The position numbers were made by a program, and so were the translations under genes. A stretch of DNA of 64,000 nucleotides from an uncultured Prevotella sp. GTDB lineage: Bacteria; Bacteroidota; Bacteroidia; Bacteroidales; Bacteroidaceae. The stretch covers positions 1 through 64,000 of the forward strand of contig ONAJ01000006.1 of NCBI GenBank assembly GCA_900315775.1. Reading direction: 5' to 3'. Within the stretch, counting starts at the first letter, position 1. Each line of letters opens with the position of its first letter. This document shows positions 1-7,866 of the stretch, piece after piece. Below the pieces are notes generated by a model. It searched no databases and had not been told where the DNA came from. It saw only the letters and a list, made by a program, of their open reading frames with translations.

Positions 1-27
1 AACGTGACCCCCTTGAGGAAAACAAAA

Positions 28-54
28 ACCATCACCCTAAATTAGGGTAGTGGT
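28..54. terminator. Hairpin, probable terminator of a gene left of the window
   Basis: Two 13-base arms (28-40 and 42-54) pair except for an internal two-base mismatch. No gene lies before it inside the window, so it probably closes transcription entering from the left. The following T-tract is weak, so the function is inferred. Confidence 0.4.
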
Positions 55-83
55 CTTAACTAAAATAATTTCCTATCAGAATC

Positions 84-114
84 ATTGAACTATGAAGAAT
101 ATTTTGTATCTTTG
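84..114 (+). promoter_or_regulatory. Bacteroidetes-type promoter of the broken hsdM
   Basis: The -7 box TATCTTTG (107-114) matches TAnnTTTG and has ATTG about 19 bases upstream (84-87). The hsdM remnant starts at 139. This promoter probably now serves the four-helix-bundle gene at 365. Confidence 0.6.
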
Positions 115-138
115 TACTCGAAATAGAATACAAGATAT

Positions 139-298
139 ATGGCAAAGAAAGAAAATACTACCTCTATAGGTTTTGAGGATGCGATATGGAGGGCTGCGGA
201 TAAGCTTCGTGGTAATCTTAATGCTTCCGAATATGAAGGTGTGGTGCTTGGAGGATGAGATAAAGAAGCAGTTAAAAACAAAAGGATTTGAACTCTAA
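139..298 (+). pseudogene. hsdM: hsdM remnant: both ends of a type I modification methylase, middle deleted
   Basis: From ATG 139 the reading is MAKKENTTSIGFEDAIWRAA and on to about residue 37, typical of the start of type I methylase HsdM. A stop follows at 256-258. In another frame, 251-298 reads EDEIKKQLKTKGFEL and stop, which looks like the conserved HsdM C-terminal end. About 450 codons that an HsdM normally has in between are absent. The simplest explanation is a large internal deletion with its junction near 247-256. No SAM-binding or NPPF motif remains, so the product cannot be active. The four-helix-bundle gene and an hsdS start follow, the usual order of such loci. Confidence 0.75.
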
Positions 299-299
299 G

Positions 300-353
300 G
301 ACCTTAACGACCTTAACGACCCTAAAGACCTTAAAGACCCTAAAGACCTTAAC
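300..353 (+). repeat. Six tandem copies of a 9-bp unit (GACCTTAAC/GACCCTAAA)
   Basis: Six perfectly phased 9-mers: GACCTTAAC twice, then GACCCTAAA, GACCTTAAA, GACCCTAAA, GACCTTAAC. They fill the gap between the hsdM remnant and the four-helix-bundle gene and end 11 bases before its start codon. Confidence 0.95.
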
Positions 354-364
354 AATAAACCATT

Positions 365-913
365 ATGCCAGAAAAGTTAATCAGACCATCAGGCAACTAC
401 CGCAAGCTGCTGTCTTATCAGAAGACAGAAGTCATCTATGAGATGACCTTCTACTTCTGCCATAAGTACTTGCAGAAGGGCGATCGTACCATTGATCAGA
501 TGGTGCAGGCGGCACGTTCTGGCAAGCAGAATATCATAGAGGGTTGTGCTGCTTCTGCCACCAGCGCCAAGACTGAAATAAAACTGGTGAATGTGGCTAA
601 GGCGAGCCTGCAAGAGTTGCTCGAAGACTATATCGACTTTCTGCGCACTCGCAGGCATCGGCAATGGGAAGAAGGCTCAGCGGAGTGGAACGCTATGCGT
701 GAGTTAGGCAAGAAGCACAACGATGCAGCATTCTTCATGCAGCTCTGTGAGACGCGCCCACCAGAGACAATAGCGAATATGGCAATCATCCTTATCAATC
801 AGGCAGACTATCTGCTATTTAAGCAGCTGGAGCGCTTGGAAAAGGACTTTGTCACCCAAGGAGGCTTCTCAGAGCGCATGATGAGGGTAAGAAAAGAAAA
901 AAGAGGATTTTAA
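365..913 (+). CDS. Four-helix-bundle protein of type I R-M loci
   Basis: A 182-residue soluble, largely helical protein. The segment around residues 40-60 (QMVQAARSGKQNIIEGC) and the later NMAIILINQADYLL fit the bacterial four-helix-bundle family (often mislabelled S23-like) with its suffix region. Such genes are commonly found between hsdM and hsdS in Bacteroidetes, and here the gene sits exactly between remnants of those two. It is intact although both partners are destroyed. The molecular role of the family is not established. Its start is fixed by ATG 365, just after the 9-bp repeat array. Confidence 0.8.
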   Translation: MPEKLIRPSGNYRKLLSYQKTEVIYEMTFYFCHKYLQKGDRTIDQMVQAARSGKQNIIEGCAASATSAKTEIKLVNVAKASLQELLEDYIDFLRTRRHRQWEEGSAEWNAMRELGKKHNDAAFFMQLCETRPPETIANMAIILINQADYLLFKQLERLEKDFVTQGGFSERMMRVRKEKRGF

Positions 914-915
914 CT

Positions 916-1046
916 ATGGAAGAGTGGAAAGAATATAAGTTGGGGGATTACTGAACGTCCAGAACTCCAAGAAACAGAGGTGTTTAGGTACGTTATGGCA
1001 GGCTGGAATTACAAGGTTTAACATTAAATATATAAAGAAGAGATGA
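916..1046 (+). pseudogene. hsdS: hsdS remnant (specificity subunit start, frameshifted)
   Basis: ATG 916 lies two bases after the previous stop and reads MEEWKEYKLGDY before a stop at 952-954. This is the usual opening of HsdS specificity subunits. A shifted frame (951-1046) continues as LNVQNSKKQRCLG and further, ending over the start of the next gene. Nothing of the two target-recognition domains remains. It was called from the characteristic N-terminus and its position after hsdM and the four-helix-bundle gene. Confidence 0.6.
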
Positions 1047-1729
1047 AGAAATTAATTGTTACTATCATTATGACCATTGTCGCCATTAGTGGTGACGCAC
1101 AAAACCGATACTGCAACACATACGAGGATTTCCTCGAAGGGAAGTGGCAACAACTGGACACGATTAATTGCAAAAGCCACAGCAAGAGCCGACAGGTGTG
1201 GTGGGGCGGCAGCGACTACACTCTGACAACGGGAGACAAGGAGCTTGACAATGTCCTGAAGAAGAAAGCCTTTGCCGTGATGATAGCTGATACGTTATAC
1301 CTGAACTGTCGTAACTTGCGATACGAGAAGACCAGTTTCGGCGGCGGTTACAGCAGGGCAAGACGTATGGGAGAGAACAGTTTGCTGCTTGTTCATAGAG
1401 TAATCGGCAAAAGCGCTCTGAAGGATGAACTGTTGTCAAGCTTGGTGTTAGGAGTAGTGGGTGATGCAATCACCTCAAACAAACAGGTAAAGCAGCAGGT
1501 TTGCTATGTCATATCCAATGGTGCTAATGAGAAAGGACGTATTAACATACAAATGATAAACGACAGTTTGATGAACGTGATGGTACAGAATCGCGAAGAC
1601 TTGCGGAAGGAGTATTATGCTGAGGAGAACAAGTCGAAGCGTCTGTTGGCTACGCACATTGTTCCTATCCTTGAAAAGGCCGGTCTTTTTGAACAGTCGA
1701 AAAAGAAGGAAACTAAGAAGACAAAGTAA
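1043..1729 (+). CDS. Secreted protein of unknown function
   Basis: 228 residues with a Sec signal peptide (about residues 1-19, cleavage after the alanine of SGDAQ). The mature part is hydrophilic and ends in a lysine-rich tail (KKKETKKTK). It has no lipobox and no recognised catalytic motif. Small exported proteins of this sort with a conserved NRYCNTYEDF-like opening occur in Bacteroidales, possibly the DUF6563 family, but this is from memory and unsure. ATG 1043 overlaps the tail of the hsdS remnant by four bases. A strong terminator follows. Confidence 0.6.
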   Translation: MKKLIVTIIMTIVAISGDAQNRYCNTYEDFLEGKWQQLDTINCKSHSKSRQVWWGGSDYTLTTGDKELDNVLKKKAFAVMIADTLYLNCRNLRYEKTSFGGGYSRARRMGENSLLLVHRVIGKSALKDELLSSLVLGVVGDAITSNKQVKQQVCYVISNGANEKGRINIQMINDSLMNVMVQNREDLRKEYYAEENKSKRLLATHIVPILEKAGLFEQSKKKETKKTK

Positions 1730-1736
1730 TTTATTC

Positions 1737-1784
1737 GCAAAAGTGTGCAAATGGTGGTTTGCGCACTTTTGCAAACCTTTTTTC
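1737..1784 (+). terminator. Intrinsic terminator
   Basis: 15-base arms (1737-1751-like GCAAAAGTGTGCAAA and its complement up to 1773, one G-T pair) enclose a short loop and are followed by a T-rich run at 1778-1784. It lies directly after the secreted-protein gene. Confidence 0.85.
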
Positions 1785-1815
1785 TTGGTTGGTTTGTGAT
1801 TTTTCCATAACTTTG
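1785..1815 (+). promoter_or_regulatory. Promoter of the membrane HTH gene
   Basis: The -7 box TAACTTTG is at 1808-1815 with TTGG at 1785-1788, 19 bases upstream. The start codon follows at 1842. Confidence 0.65.
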
Positions 1816-1841
1816 CATCAACGAAAAACAACAAAGTGAAT

Positions 1842-2354
1842 ATGACAAGTATCCTAACCAATAGAGAGCTCTTTCTGCTCATTGTCTGCACGGTGTTCTA
1901 CATTACCTTATTTATATTGGTGATTCAGAACAACCGCCGCAAGATACAGCTGTTGCAGAGCCGACTGGACAACATCCACGCTATGCAGAAGATGGCGGTG
2001 ATGGAGCCGCGAAAGGATATGAACACGATATGGGCGTCGCCTGTATATATGCGTCTGAAAGGGTATCTGAACGACGGACGAAGCATGTCGGAAGCCGACT
2101 GGACGGAGCTGGCGGATACTGTAGATGGCGTGTATTCGGGATTCAGCGAGAAGTTGTACAGCCTCTTCCGCATGAGCGAACAGGACTACCGCGTGAGTCT
2201 GCTCATAAAGATTCGTCTTCAGCCCAAGGACATAGCTACGCTGACGGCACATTCGAAGGAGAGCGTTGCCTCGACAAGAAGCCGATTGTATCAGAAGGTG
2301 TTCGGCAAGAAGGGTTCTACCAGGGACTGGGACGACTTCATACTGTCGATATAA
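1842..2354 (+). CDS. Membrane-anchored protein with a LuxR-like C-terminal helix-turn-helix
   Basis: 170 residues from ATG 1842 (a GTG two codons upstream is less likely). One transmembrane segment spans about residues 9-27, followed by a short coiled region. The C-terminal third (about residues 95-168) has the pattern EQDYRVSLLIKIRLQPKDIA then SKESVASTRSRLYQKVFG. This resembles the HTH at the end of large Bacteroidetes TPR-sensor regulators, where a sentence-like 'R..ALI.LG....IA.L....SVR..R.R...K' occurs. Here the TPR sensor is missing and only anchor plus HTH remain. The protein is probably a membrane-tethered DNA-binding regulator whose targets are unknown. Confidence 0.6.
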   Translation: MTSILTNRELFLLIVCTVFYITLFILVIQNNRRKIQLLQSRLDNIHAMQKMAVMEPRKDMNTIWASPVYMRLKGYLNDGRSMSEADWTELADTVDGVYSGFSEKLYSLFRMSEQDYRVSLLIKIRLQPKDIATLTAHSKESVASTRSRLYQKVFGKKGSTRDWDDFILSI

Positions 2355-2391
2355 ATAATGAAAATGTAAAATCGTCAAAATTGTAAATATT

Positions 2392-2835
2392 ATGATTGAG
2401 TACTTTTTAGCAAACATGTGGCAGATATGGGCTATCGTAGCCATAGTCTGTCTGATTCTGGAACTTTCGTCGGGTGATTTCTTCATCATCTGTTTCTCTA
2501 TCGGTTCCGTTTTCGCAGTCATAGGAGCAGCATTGGGATTGAATGTTTACTGGCAGCTGTTCATATTCTCGCTGTTCTCCGTGCTGAGCATTTTCTTCGT
2601 GCGTCCTGTGGCTCTACGCTGGTTGCATAAGAACGAGCCTAACAAGGTGAGTAATGCCGATGCGCTGTTGGGCAGGACAGGACGTGTCGCGGAGGCGATA
2701 AAGGCTGGCGGCAGCGGCTATGTGCAGATAGATGGCGACATGTGGAGGGCGGTGAGTCAGAAGGACATTGCCGTAGGCGAAACCGTGCGTGTCGTTGGTC
2801 GTGAGAGTACTATTATTACGGTGGAAACATTATAA
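2392..2835 (+). CDS. NfeD-like membrane protein
   Basis: 147 residues with an N-terminal membrane half (segments near 10-30, 33-50 and 52-70) and a C-terminal soluble beta-barrel (about 85-147; LLGRTGRVAEAI, GYVQIDGDMWRAVS, VGETVRVVG), the OB-fold layout of short NfeD proteins. NfeD proteins partner with SPFH/stomatin proteins in membrane-microdomain quality control. The next gene, 20 bases on, is such an SPFH protein, giving the classic nfeD-SPFH pair. Confidence 0.9.
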   Translation: MIEYFLANMWQIWAIVAIVCLILELSSGDFFIICFSIGSVFAVIGAALGLNVYWQLFIFSLFSVLSIFFVRPVALRWLHKNEPNKVSNADALLGRTGRVAEAIKAGGSGYVQIDGDMWRAVSQKDIAVGETVRVVGRESTIITVETL

Positions 2836-2855
2836 ACATTATAAAATAAAACATT

Positions 2856-3812
2856 ATGGAATTTATGAGTTATGTACTGATTGCCATCATTATTCTGGTT
2901 GTTATTTTTGCCAAGATGGCTCTGGTGATTATTCCCCAGTCGGAGACAAAGATTATTGAGCGTTTAGGTCGTTACCACGCTACGTTGAGCCCAGGTATCA
3001 ACATTATCATTCCTTTCATTGACCGTGCTAAGGACATTGTAGTGCTGAACCGCGGAAGATATATGTATTCAGGTGCCATAGACCTGCGCGAACAGGTTTA
3101 CGACTTCCCCTCGCAGAACGTTATTACAAAGGATAATATCCAGATGGAGATCAACGCGCTGCTGTACTTCCAGATAGTAGATCCGTTCAAGGCGGTGTAT
3201 GAGATTTCTAATCTGCCCAACGCTATTGAGAAGCTTACACAGACAACGCTGCGTAACATCATCGGCGAGATGGAACTCGACGAGACGCTGACCTCGCGCG
3301 ATACTATTAATACTAAACTGCGTGCTGTGCTCGACGATGCTACAGACAAGTGGGGTGTTAAGGTGAACCGTGTTGAGCTGCAGGACATTGTTCCTCCTTC
3401 GACGGTGCTCAACGCTATGGAGAAGCAGATGCAGGCAGAGCGTAACAAACGTGCACAGATTCTGACCTCAGAGGGTGAGAAGGCTGCCGAGATATTGGCA
3501 TCAGAAGGTGAGAAGACGGCGATGATAAATCGTGCTGAGGCAGCTAAGCAGCAGGCCATACTCCACGCAGAGGGTGAGGCACAGGCACGCATTCGCAAGG
3601 CTGAGGCTGAGGCGATAGCCATAGAGAAGATTACCGAGGCTGTGGGTAAGTCAACGAACCCTGCTAACTACCTGTTGGCACAGAAGTACATCCAGATGAT
3701 GGAAGAGCTTGCAAAGGGCGACAAGACGAAGACGGTATATCTGCCTTATGAGGCTACTAACGTAATGGGTTCTATTGGCGGTATAAAAGAGCTTTTCAAA
3801 GAGAATTCATAA
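2856..3812 (+). CDS. SPFH/stomatin-family membrane scaffold protein (QmcA-like)
   Basis: 318 residues. One N-terminal membrane anchor (about 5-24) precedes the SPFH/band-7 domain (about 25-190; ERLGRYHATLSPGINIIIPF) and a long charged coiled coil rich in EGE/KAEAEA (about 190-265). SPFH proteins oligomerise at the membrane and control protease or lipid domains. This one has the length and order of QmcA/paraslipin proteins that pair with NfeD. It forms an operon with the gene upstream and ends four bases before the following WecB-like gene. Confidence 0.92.
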   Translation: MEFMSYVLIAIIILVVIFAKMALVIIPQSETKIIERLGRYHATLSPGINIIIPFIDRAKDIVVLNRGRYMYSGAIDLREQVYDFPSQNVITKDNIQMEINALLYFQIVDPFKAVYEISNLPNAIEKLTQTTLRNIIGEMELDETLTSRDTINTKLRAVLDDATDKWGVKVNRVELQDIVPPSTVLNAMEKQMQAERNKRAQILTSEGEKAAEILASEGEKTAMINRAEAAKQQAILHAEGEAQARIRKAEAEAIAIEKITEAVGKSTNPANYLLAQKYIQMMEELAKGDKTKTVYLPYEATNVMGSIGGIKELFKENS

Positions 3813-3816
3813 TACG

Positions 3817-4917
3817 TTGATGATGAAAGTAAGTATTCTTGCTGGTGCACGTCCAAACTTTATAAAGGTGGCGCCCCTGATACGACTCATGGAGCGCACC
3901 GAGGACGTGGACTATCAGTTGGTATATGCGGGGAAGGAGAATGACGCGAGCATTGAGGGCAGTCTGTTCTCCGACCTCAATATACCTGCTCCTTCGACAT
4001 ACCTCGGGGTTGACTGTGAGAACCTCAACGAGCTTACAGGACAGGTGATGAGTCACTTTGAACACTACCTGCACCGCTATACTCCCGATGTGGTTATCGT
4101 CGTCGATGACCTCGCATCGACACTCGCCACAGCCATAGTGACGAAGAAACAAGGCATACTGCTTGCACACCTTGTGGCAGGCACACGTTCCTTTGACATC
4201 TCGATGCCGAAGGAGATAAACCGTATGGTTATAGACGGACTGTCGGACCTGCTCTTCACGGCTGGCGTAGGCGCTATAAGCAACACCACACGCGAGGGTG
4301 CCGAGCAGAGCAGAGTGTATATGGTGGGCAACATACTGCTGGACAACCTGCGGTATAACCACGACCGCTGGAAACGTCCTGCGCTGATGGACGAACTGAG
4401 ATTGGAGGAGAAGGACTACATAGTATTCACCCTGAACCGCAAGGCTCTGCTTGCCGACAAGGAGAACCTGGGCAGGATGCTCAGCGCCATAGAACAGTCG
4501 GCTGGCGGCACTCCCGTCATAGCACTGTTGCGCGACAAGGCACGCGAGGTGGTAGAGCCCCTGATAACGGACCACAAACACCCCGTACCTATAATATGCA
4601 AGCCGCTGCCTTACTTAGAGTTCGGATGGTTAACGATGCACGCCAAAGGTATAATAACCGACAGCGGCAATGTGGCTGAGGAGGCTACCTTCAACGGCGT
4701 TCCGTGTATAACGCTGAACAGCTATACGGAACACATAGAGACCGTGAAGCAAGGTACCAACGAACTGGTTGGCGAGGATGCGGAGAAGTTGGCAGCGCTG
4801 ATGAAACTTATGGTCGAGGGTAACTGGAAACACTCGGAGCTGCCGGACCGCTGGGACGGTCGTACGGCGGAACGCATACTGAGCATCCTGAGGTCAGAAG
4901 TTGAAGGTCGCAATTAA
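3817..4917 (+). CDS. WecB-like UDP-GlcNAc 2-epimerase homologue with altered active site
   Basis: 366 residues across the whole GT-B-fold family length. The opening ILAGARPNFIKVAPLIR and later LPYLEFGW, ITDSGNVAEEATFNGVPCITL and TNELVG are family signatures. Several catalytic signatures differ from what is usual: HGD/GDxxST is VDDLAST, HVEAGxR is HLVAGTR, PEEINR is PKEINR, THRxxN is TLNRKAL, and the LR..TERPE segment is LNSYTEHIE. It therefore may not be a working UDP-GlcNAc 2-epimerase. It starts four bases after the SPFH gene, suggesting cotranscription, and its last 24 bases overlap the convergent gene. Confidence 0.75.
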   Translation: MMMKVSILAGARPNFIKVAPLIRLMERTEDVDYQLVYAGKENDASIEGSLFSDLNIPAPSTYLGVDCENLNELTGQVMSHFEHYLHRYTPDVVIVVDDLASTLATAIVTKKQGILLAHLVAGTRSFDISMPKEINRMVIDGLSDLLFTAGVGAISNTTREGAEQSRVYMVGNILLDNLRYNHDRWKRPALMDELRLEEKDYIVFTLNRKALLADKENLGRMLSAIEQSAGGTPVIALLRDKAREVVEPLITDHKHPVPIICKPLPYLEFGWLTMHAKGIITDSGNVAEEATFNGVPCITLNSYTEHIETVKQGTNELVGEDAEKLAALMKLMVEGNWKHSELPDRWDGRTAERILSILRSEVEGRN

Positions 4918-5835
4918 CGGCAAGTGGTCACTAAAGCCGTCAGCCCAGGATAAACCGTTAAAGTTTCTCCTGGGTTTCTTTTCGCCGTTATCATCCTTGT
5001 CGTCGATGAGCAGGAAGGGAGCGTCGAAAACCTGTGATGCCACGAAGTGCTCGCGGAGACTGTCGCTGACAAAGATGTTGTCGATGTTCTCCCACGTACC
5101 TTTATATTTATATGTGCCGCGTGCTCCGTTGCTGCCCGTAGCGTTGTAGGAGATGTTGTTAAGACGGTGACGGCTAATAAACTCCAACGATGCGTCCTTA
5201 TAGGTGTCGTTGAAGTCGCCTGCCACAATAATCCTTGCCTTGCTGTTGATATTCATTATGGAGTCGGTGGCGCCACACAGCCGACGCGCTACCTGCATGC
5301 GATAGGGGTCGGTCTTACTGCTGCCTCCGAACTTGCTCGGCGAATGAACGACGAAGACGTGGAGAGTGTCGTCGGCACAGAGTCCGCGGACATAGAGAAT
5401 ATCCCTTGTGGGACGCATGCCGTCAAGAGATTCCACGCGGAGAGGGTAGGAGTTGAGCAGTTGGAAGGAAAGGGGGTTATAGAGGAGTGCTACGTCGATG
5501 CCCCTGACGTCGGGGCTGTTGGTGATGACATATTCGTAGCGTGCCTTCTTGAGTAGCGACCTGCGACAGAGGTCGCGCATGACGGAGTCGTTCTCCACCT
5601 CTGTCATCGCTATCATGTCGGGCACTTGCCACTCGTTGCCGTTGGTGCCCGTCGCCACGATGGTCTTAGCAATGTTGTTGATTTTCTTCCAGTAGCGTTT
5701 CTTCGTCCAATGTCTTTCGCCTTCGACGGTCCACTCCACGTCCTGTTTCAGCGAGTCGTGCTGACAGTCGAACAGGTTCTCGCAGTTAAGCTCCACGAAG
5801 GTGAAGACGCTGAGCAGAAGGGTGGCAATGCCCAT
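4894..5835 (-). CDS. Endonuclease/exonuclease/phosphatase-family protein
   Basis: 313 residues. The metal-dependent EEP fold motifs are all present in order: LNCENLFD (residues 16-23, Asn and Glu metal ligands), MTEVEND (about 76-82), VVHSPSKFGG (catalytic His), AGDFNDT (Asp/Asn) and FSDHLPL (terminal Asp-His). The substrate is not deducible; relatives act on DNA, nucleotides or phospholipids. Only a short hydrophobic stretch precedes the first beta strand, so a cleaved signal peptide is doubtful. An in-frame stop just upstream limits the start to ATG 5835. It begins 13 bases after the P-ATPase stop, so it is likely the last gene of that operon. Confidence 0.85.
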   Translation of the reverse strand: MGIATLLLSVFTFVELNCENLFDCQHDSLKQDVEWTVEGERHWTKKRYWKKINNIAKTIVATGTNGNEWQVPDMIAMTEVENDSVMRDLCRRSLLKKARYEYVITNSPDVRGIDVALLYNPLSFQLLNSYPLRVESLDGMRPTRDILYVRGLCADDTLHVFVVHSPSKFGGSSKTDPYRMQVARRLCGATDSIMNINSKARIIVAGDFNDTYKDASLEFISRHRLNNISYNATGSNGARGTYKYKGTWENIDNIFVSDSLREHFVASQVFDAPFLLIDDKDDNGEKKPRRNFNGLSWADGFSDHLPLIATFNF

Positions 5836-5848
5836 AGCGGTAGTGCTT

Positions 5849-7849
5849 TTATTCTTTTACATGGAGGGCACGCATAGCGTTGAGGACGGCAAGTACGGTA
5901 ACACCAACGTCGGCAAAGGCAGCCATCCACATCGTTGCCAAGCCCACCGTAGCCAGCAGCAGCACAGCCACCTTCACGCCAATAGCGAAGGTGACGTTCT
6001 GACGGGCTATCATGTTTGTCCTGCGTGCTATGTTTATTGCCGTAGCTATCTTTGCGGGTTTGTCGTCCATAAGAACAATATCGGCAGCCTCGATAGCTGC
6101 GTCGCTACCAAGACCACCCATAGCTATTCCTATGTCGGCACGTGCCAGCACAGGAGCGTCGTTGATGCCGTCGCCGACGAAGGCGAGTGCTGTGTCAGCC
6201 TGTTTCTCACGGAGCAGCTGTTCCATGTGTGCCACCTTGTCTGTCGGCAGCAGCTCAGCGTGGAACTCGTCGATGCCCAACTTCTTAGCAACATCGTCGC
6301 CAACCTCCTGGCGGTCGCCGGTAAGCATCACGGTACGTTCTACACCCATTTGGTGCAGACGTTTTATAGCCTCCGCGCTGTCCTCTTTTATGTGGTCGGT
6401 TATCACGATATGACCGGCATAGACGCCATCGATGGCTACGTGGATTATTGTTCCTATGTGTGTGCACGGATGCCACTTGGCACCAATGCTGTCCATCATC
6501 TTCGTATTTCCTACGCAGACAGTCTTGTCGCCCACCTGGGCACGTATTCCCTGACCTGCTATCTCCTCGACATTATCAATTTTGCAGCCGTCGGTAGCCT
6601 CGTCGGGGAAGGCATTTCTCAGTGCGGCACCTATGGGGTGAGTAGTAAAGTGTTCTACGTGGGCAGCAAGGTGCAGGAGCTGTGTCTCGTCGCACGTGTC
6701 AGGATGTACAGCCTCGACAGCGAACTGTCCGTGTGTCAGCGTTCCCGTCTTGTCGAAGACGACAGTCTTCACCTTCGTAAGCAGGTCCATATAGTTGGCA
6801 CCCTTAATGAGAATACCCTTGCGCGAAGCACCTCCGATACCCCCGAAGAACGTCAGCGGAACGCTGATGACAAGGGCGCAGGGACACGAGACGACAAGGA
6901 AAAGGAGTGCTCTGTACAGCCACTTTGAGAAGTCCATTATGAGCTGGGACTGTGAGGAGTCCGAGGTGAGCAGAGAGGGGAGTGACGAGTAGTTGGTTAT
7001 CAGCGGCGGCACCACAGCGAGGGCTATGGCGGCAATAACCACGATAGGGGTATATACCCTTGCGAAACGAGTGATGAACGTCTCGCTCTTCGACTTCCTT
7101 TCGCCAGCTTCCTCCACAAGTCGTATCACTTTGGCAACGGTGCTCTCGCCGTAGGGCTTTGTGGTACGAATCCTTAATACTCCGGTGAGGTTTATGCAGC
7201 CCGAGACAACGTCGCTCTCGGTGCTTACCTCGCGGGGCACACTCTCGCCAGTCAGCGCCATAGTGTTAAGCGACGAGGTGCCTTCGACAACAACGCCGTC
7301 GATAGGAATCTTTTCACCCGGGCGCACCACGATGATACTCCCCACAGCAACATCCTCGACAGCGAGAGTCTGTTCCTTCTTGTCGGAGGTCTCCACGCAG
7401 GCTGTATCAGGACGGATGTCCATGAGGTGTTCTATGCTCCTGCGGCTGCTGCCTTCGGCATACTCCTCGAAGAGTTCTCCGACCTGGAAGAAGAGCATCA
7501 CGAAGACGGCTTCCGCATACTGCGTCTCGGCACCAGGAAGGAAACCAATAAGAAGAGCTCCTATGGTGGCTACAGACATTAGGAAATTCTCGTTGAAGAC
7601 ATCACCGTGAGCGATCCCCTCGACAGCTTCCTTCAACGTGTCTTTGCCCGCCAGGAGATACGACGGCAGGAAGACCAGCAGCTGCTGAAGTGTTGTCAGC
7701 GAATACTGACGAACAATGATAGCCGCCACAATGAGGAGGACTACCGAACAAGCGATAGTCAACAGTCGGCGTGACAGAAAGTGATGATGTCCGTGGTGAT
7801 GCTCATGATGATGTTCATGATGATGTTCATGATGATGCTCGTGTGCCAT
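5849..7849 (-). CDS. zntA: Zinc/cadmium/lead-type P1B-ATPase with His-rich N-terminus
   Basis: 666 residues from ATG 7849; the frame stays open to 7882, but that would overlap the previous gene. The order is: N-terminal His/Glu tract (residues 3-22), membrane segments, TGES actuator loop, CPC in the ion-binding helix (322-324), DKTGT (366-370, phosphorylated Asp), HP of the N domain (404-405), TGD (510-512) and GDGINDAP. The CPC plus the last-helix Asp (AAFADVG) indicate Zn/Cd/Pb export (P1B-2). There is no CxxC metal-binding domain; the His tract may replace it. It lies 17 bases after a response-regulator gene. Confidence 0.9.
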   Translation of the reverse strand: MAHEHHHEHHHEHHHEHHHGHHHFLSRRLLTIACSVVLLIVAAIIVRQYSLTTLQQLLVFLPSYLLAGKDTLKEAVEGIAHGDVFNENFLMSVATIGALLIGFLPGAETQYAEAVFVMLFFQVGELFEEYAEGSSRRSIEHLMDIRPDTACVETSDKKEQTLAVEDVAVGSIIVVRPGEKIPIDGVVVEGTSSLNTMALTGESVPREVSTESDVVSGCINLTGVLRIRTTKPYGESTVAKVIRLVEEAGERKSKSETFITRFARVYTPIVVIAAIALAVVPPLITNYSSLPSLLTSDSSQSQLIMDFSKWLYRALLFLVVSCPCALVISVPLTFFGGIGGASRKGILIKGANYMDLLTKVKTVVFDKTGTLTHGQFAVEAVHPDTCDETQLLHLAAHVEHFTTHPIGAALRNAFPDEATDGCKIDNVEEIAGQGIRAQVGDKTVCVGNTKMMDSIGAKWHPCTHIGTIIHVAIDGVYAGHIVITDHIKEDSAEAIKRLHQMGVERTVMLTGDRQEVGDDVAKKLGIDEFHAELLPTDKVAHMEQLLREKQADTALAFVGDGINDAPVLARADIGIAMGGLGSDAAIEAADIVLMDDKPAKIATAINIARRTNMIARQNVTFAIGVKVAVLLLATVGLATMWMAAFADVGVTVLAVLNAMRALHVKE
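7784..7843 (-). repeat. 12-bp repeats encoding the HEHH tract of the Zn ATPase
   Basis: Near-identical 12-base units encode repeated His-Glu-His-His blocks (residues 3-22 of the ATPase). A tract of this kind can gain or lose units by slippage in multiples of four residues without a frameshift. Confidence 0.85.
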
Positions 7850-7866
7850 AGTATAAGGGTGTTTTT

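Noticed and set aside
5801..6928. Long open frame opposite the Zn ATPase gene
   Set aside because: It lies wholly antisense to a gene with clear P-ATPase motifs, has no recognisable protein features, and is a codon-bias shadow.
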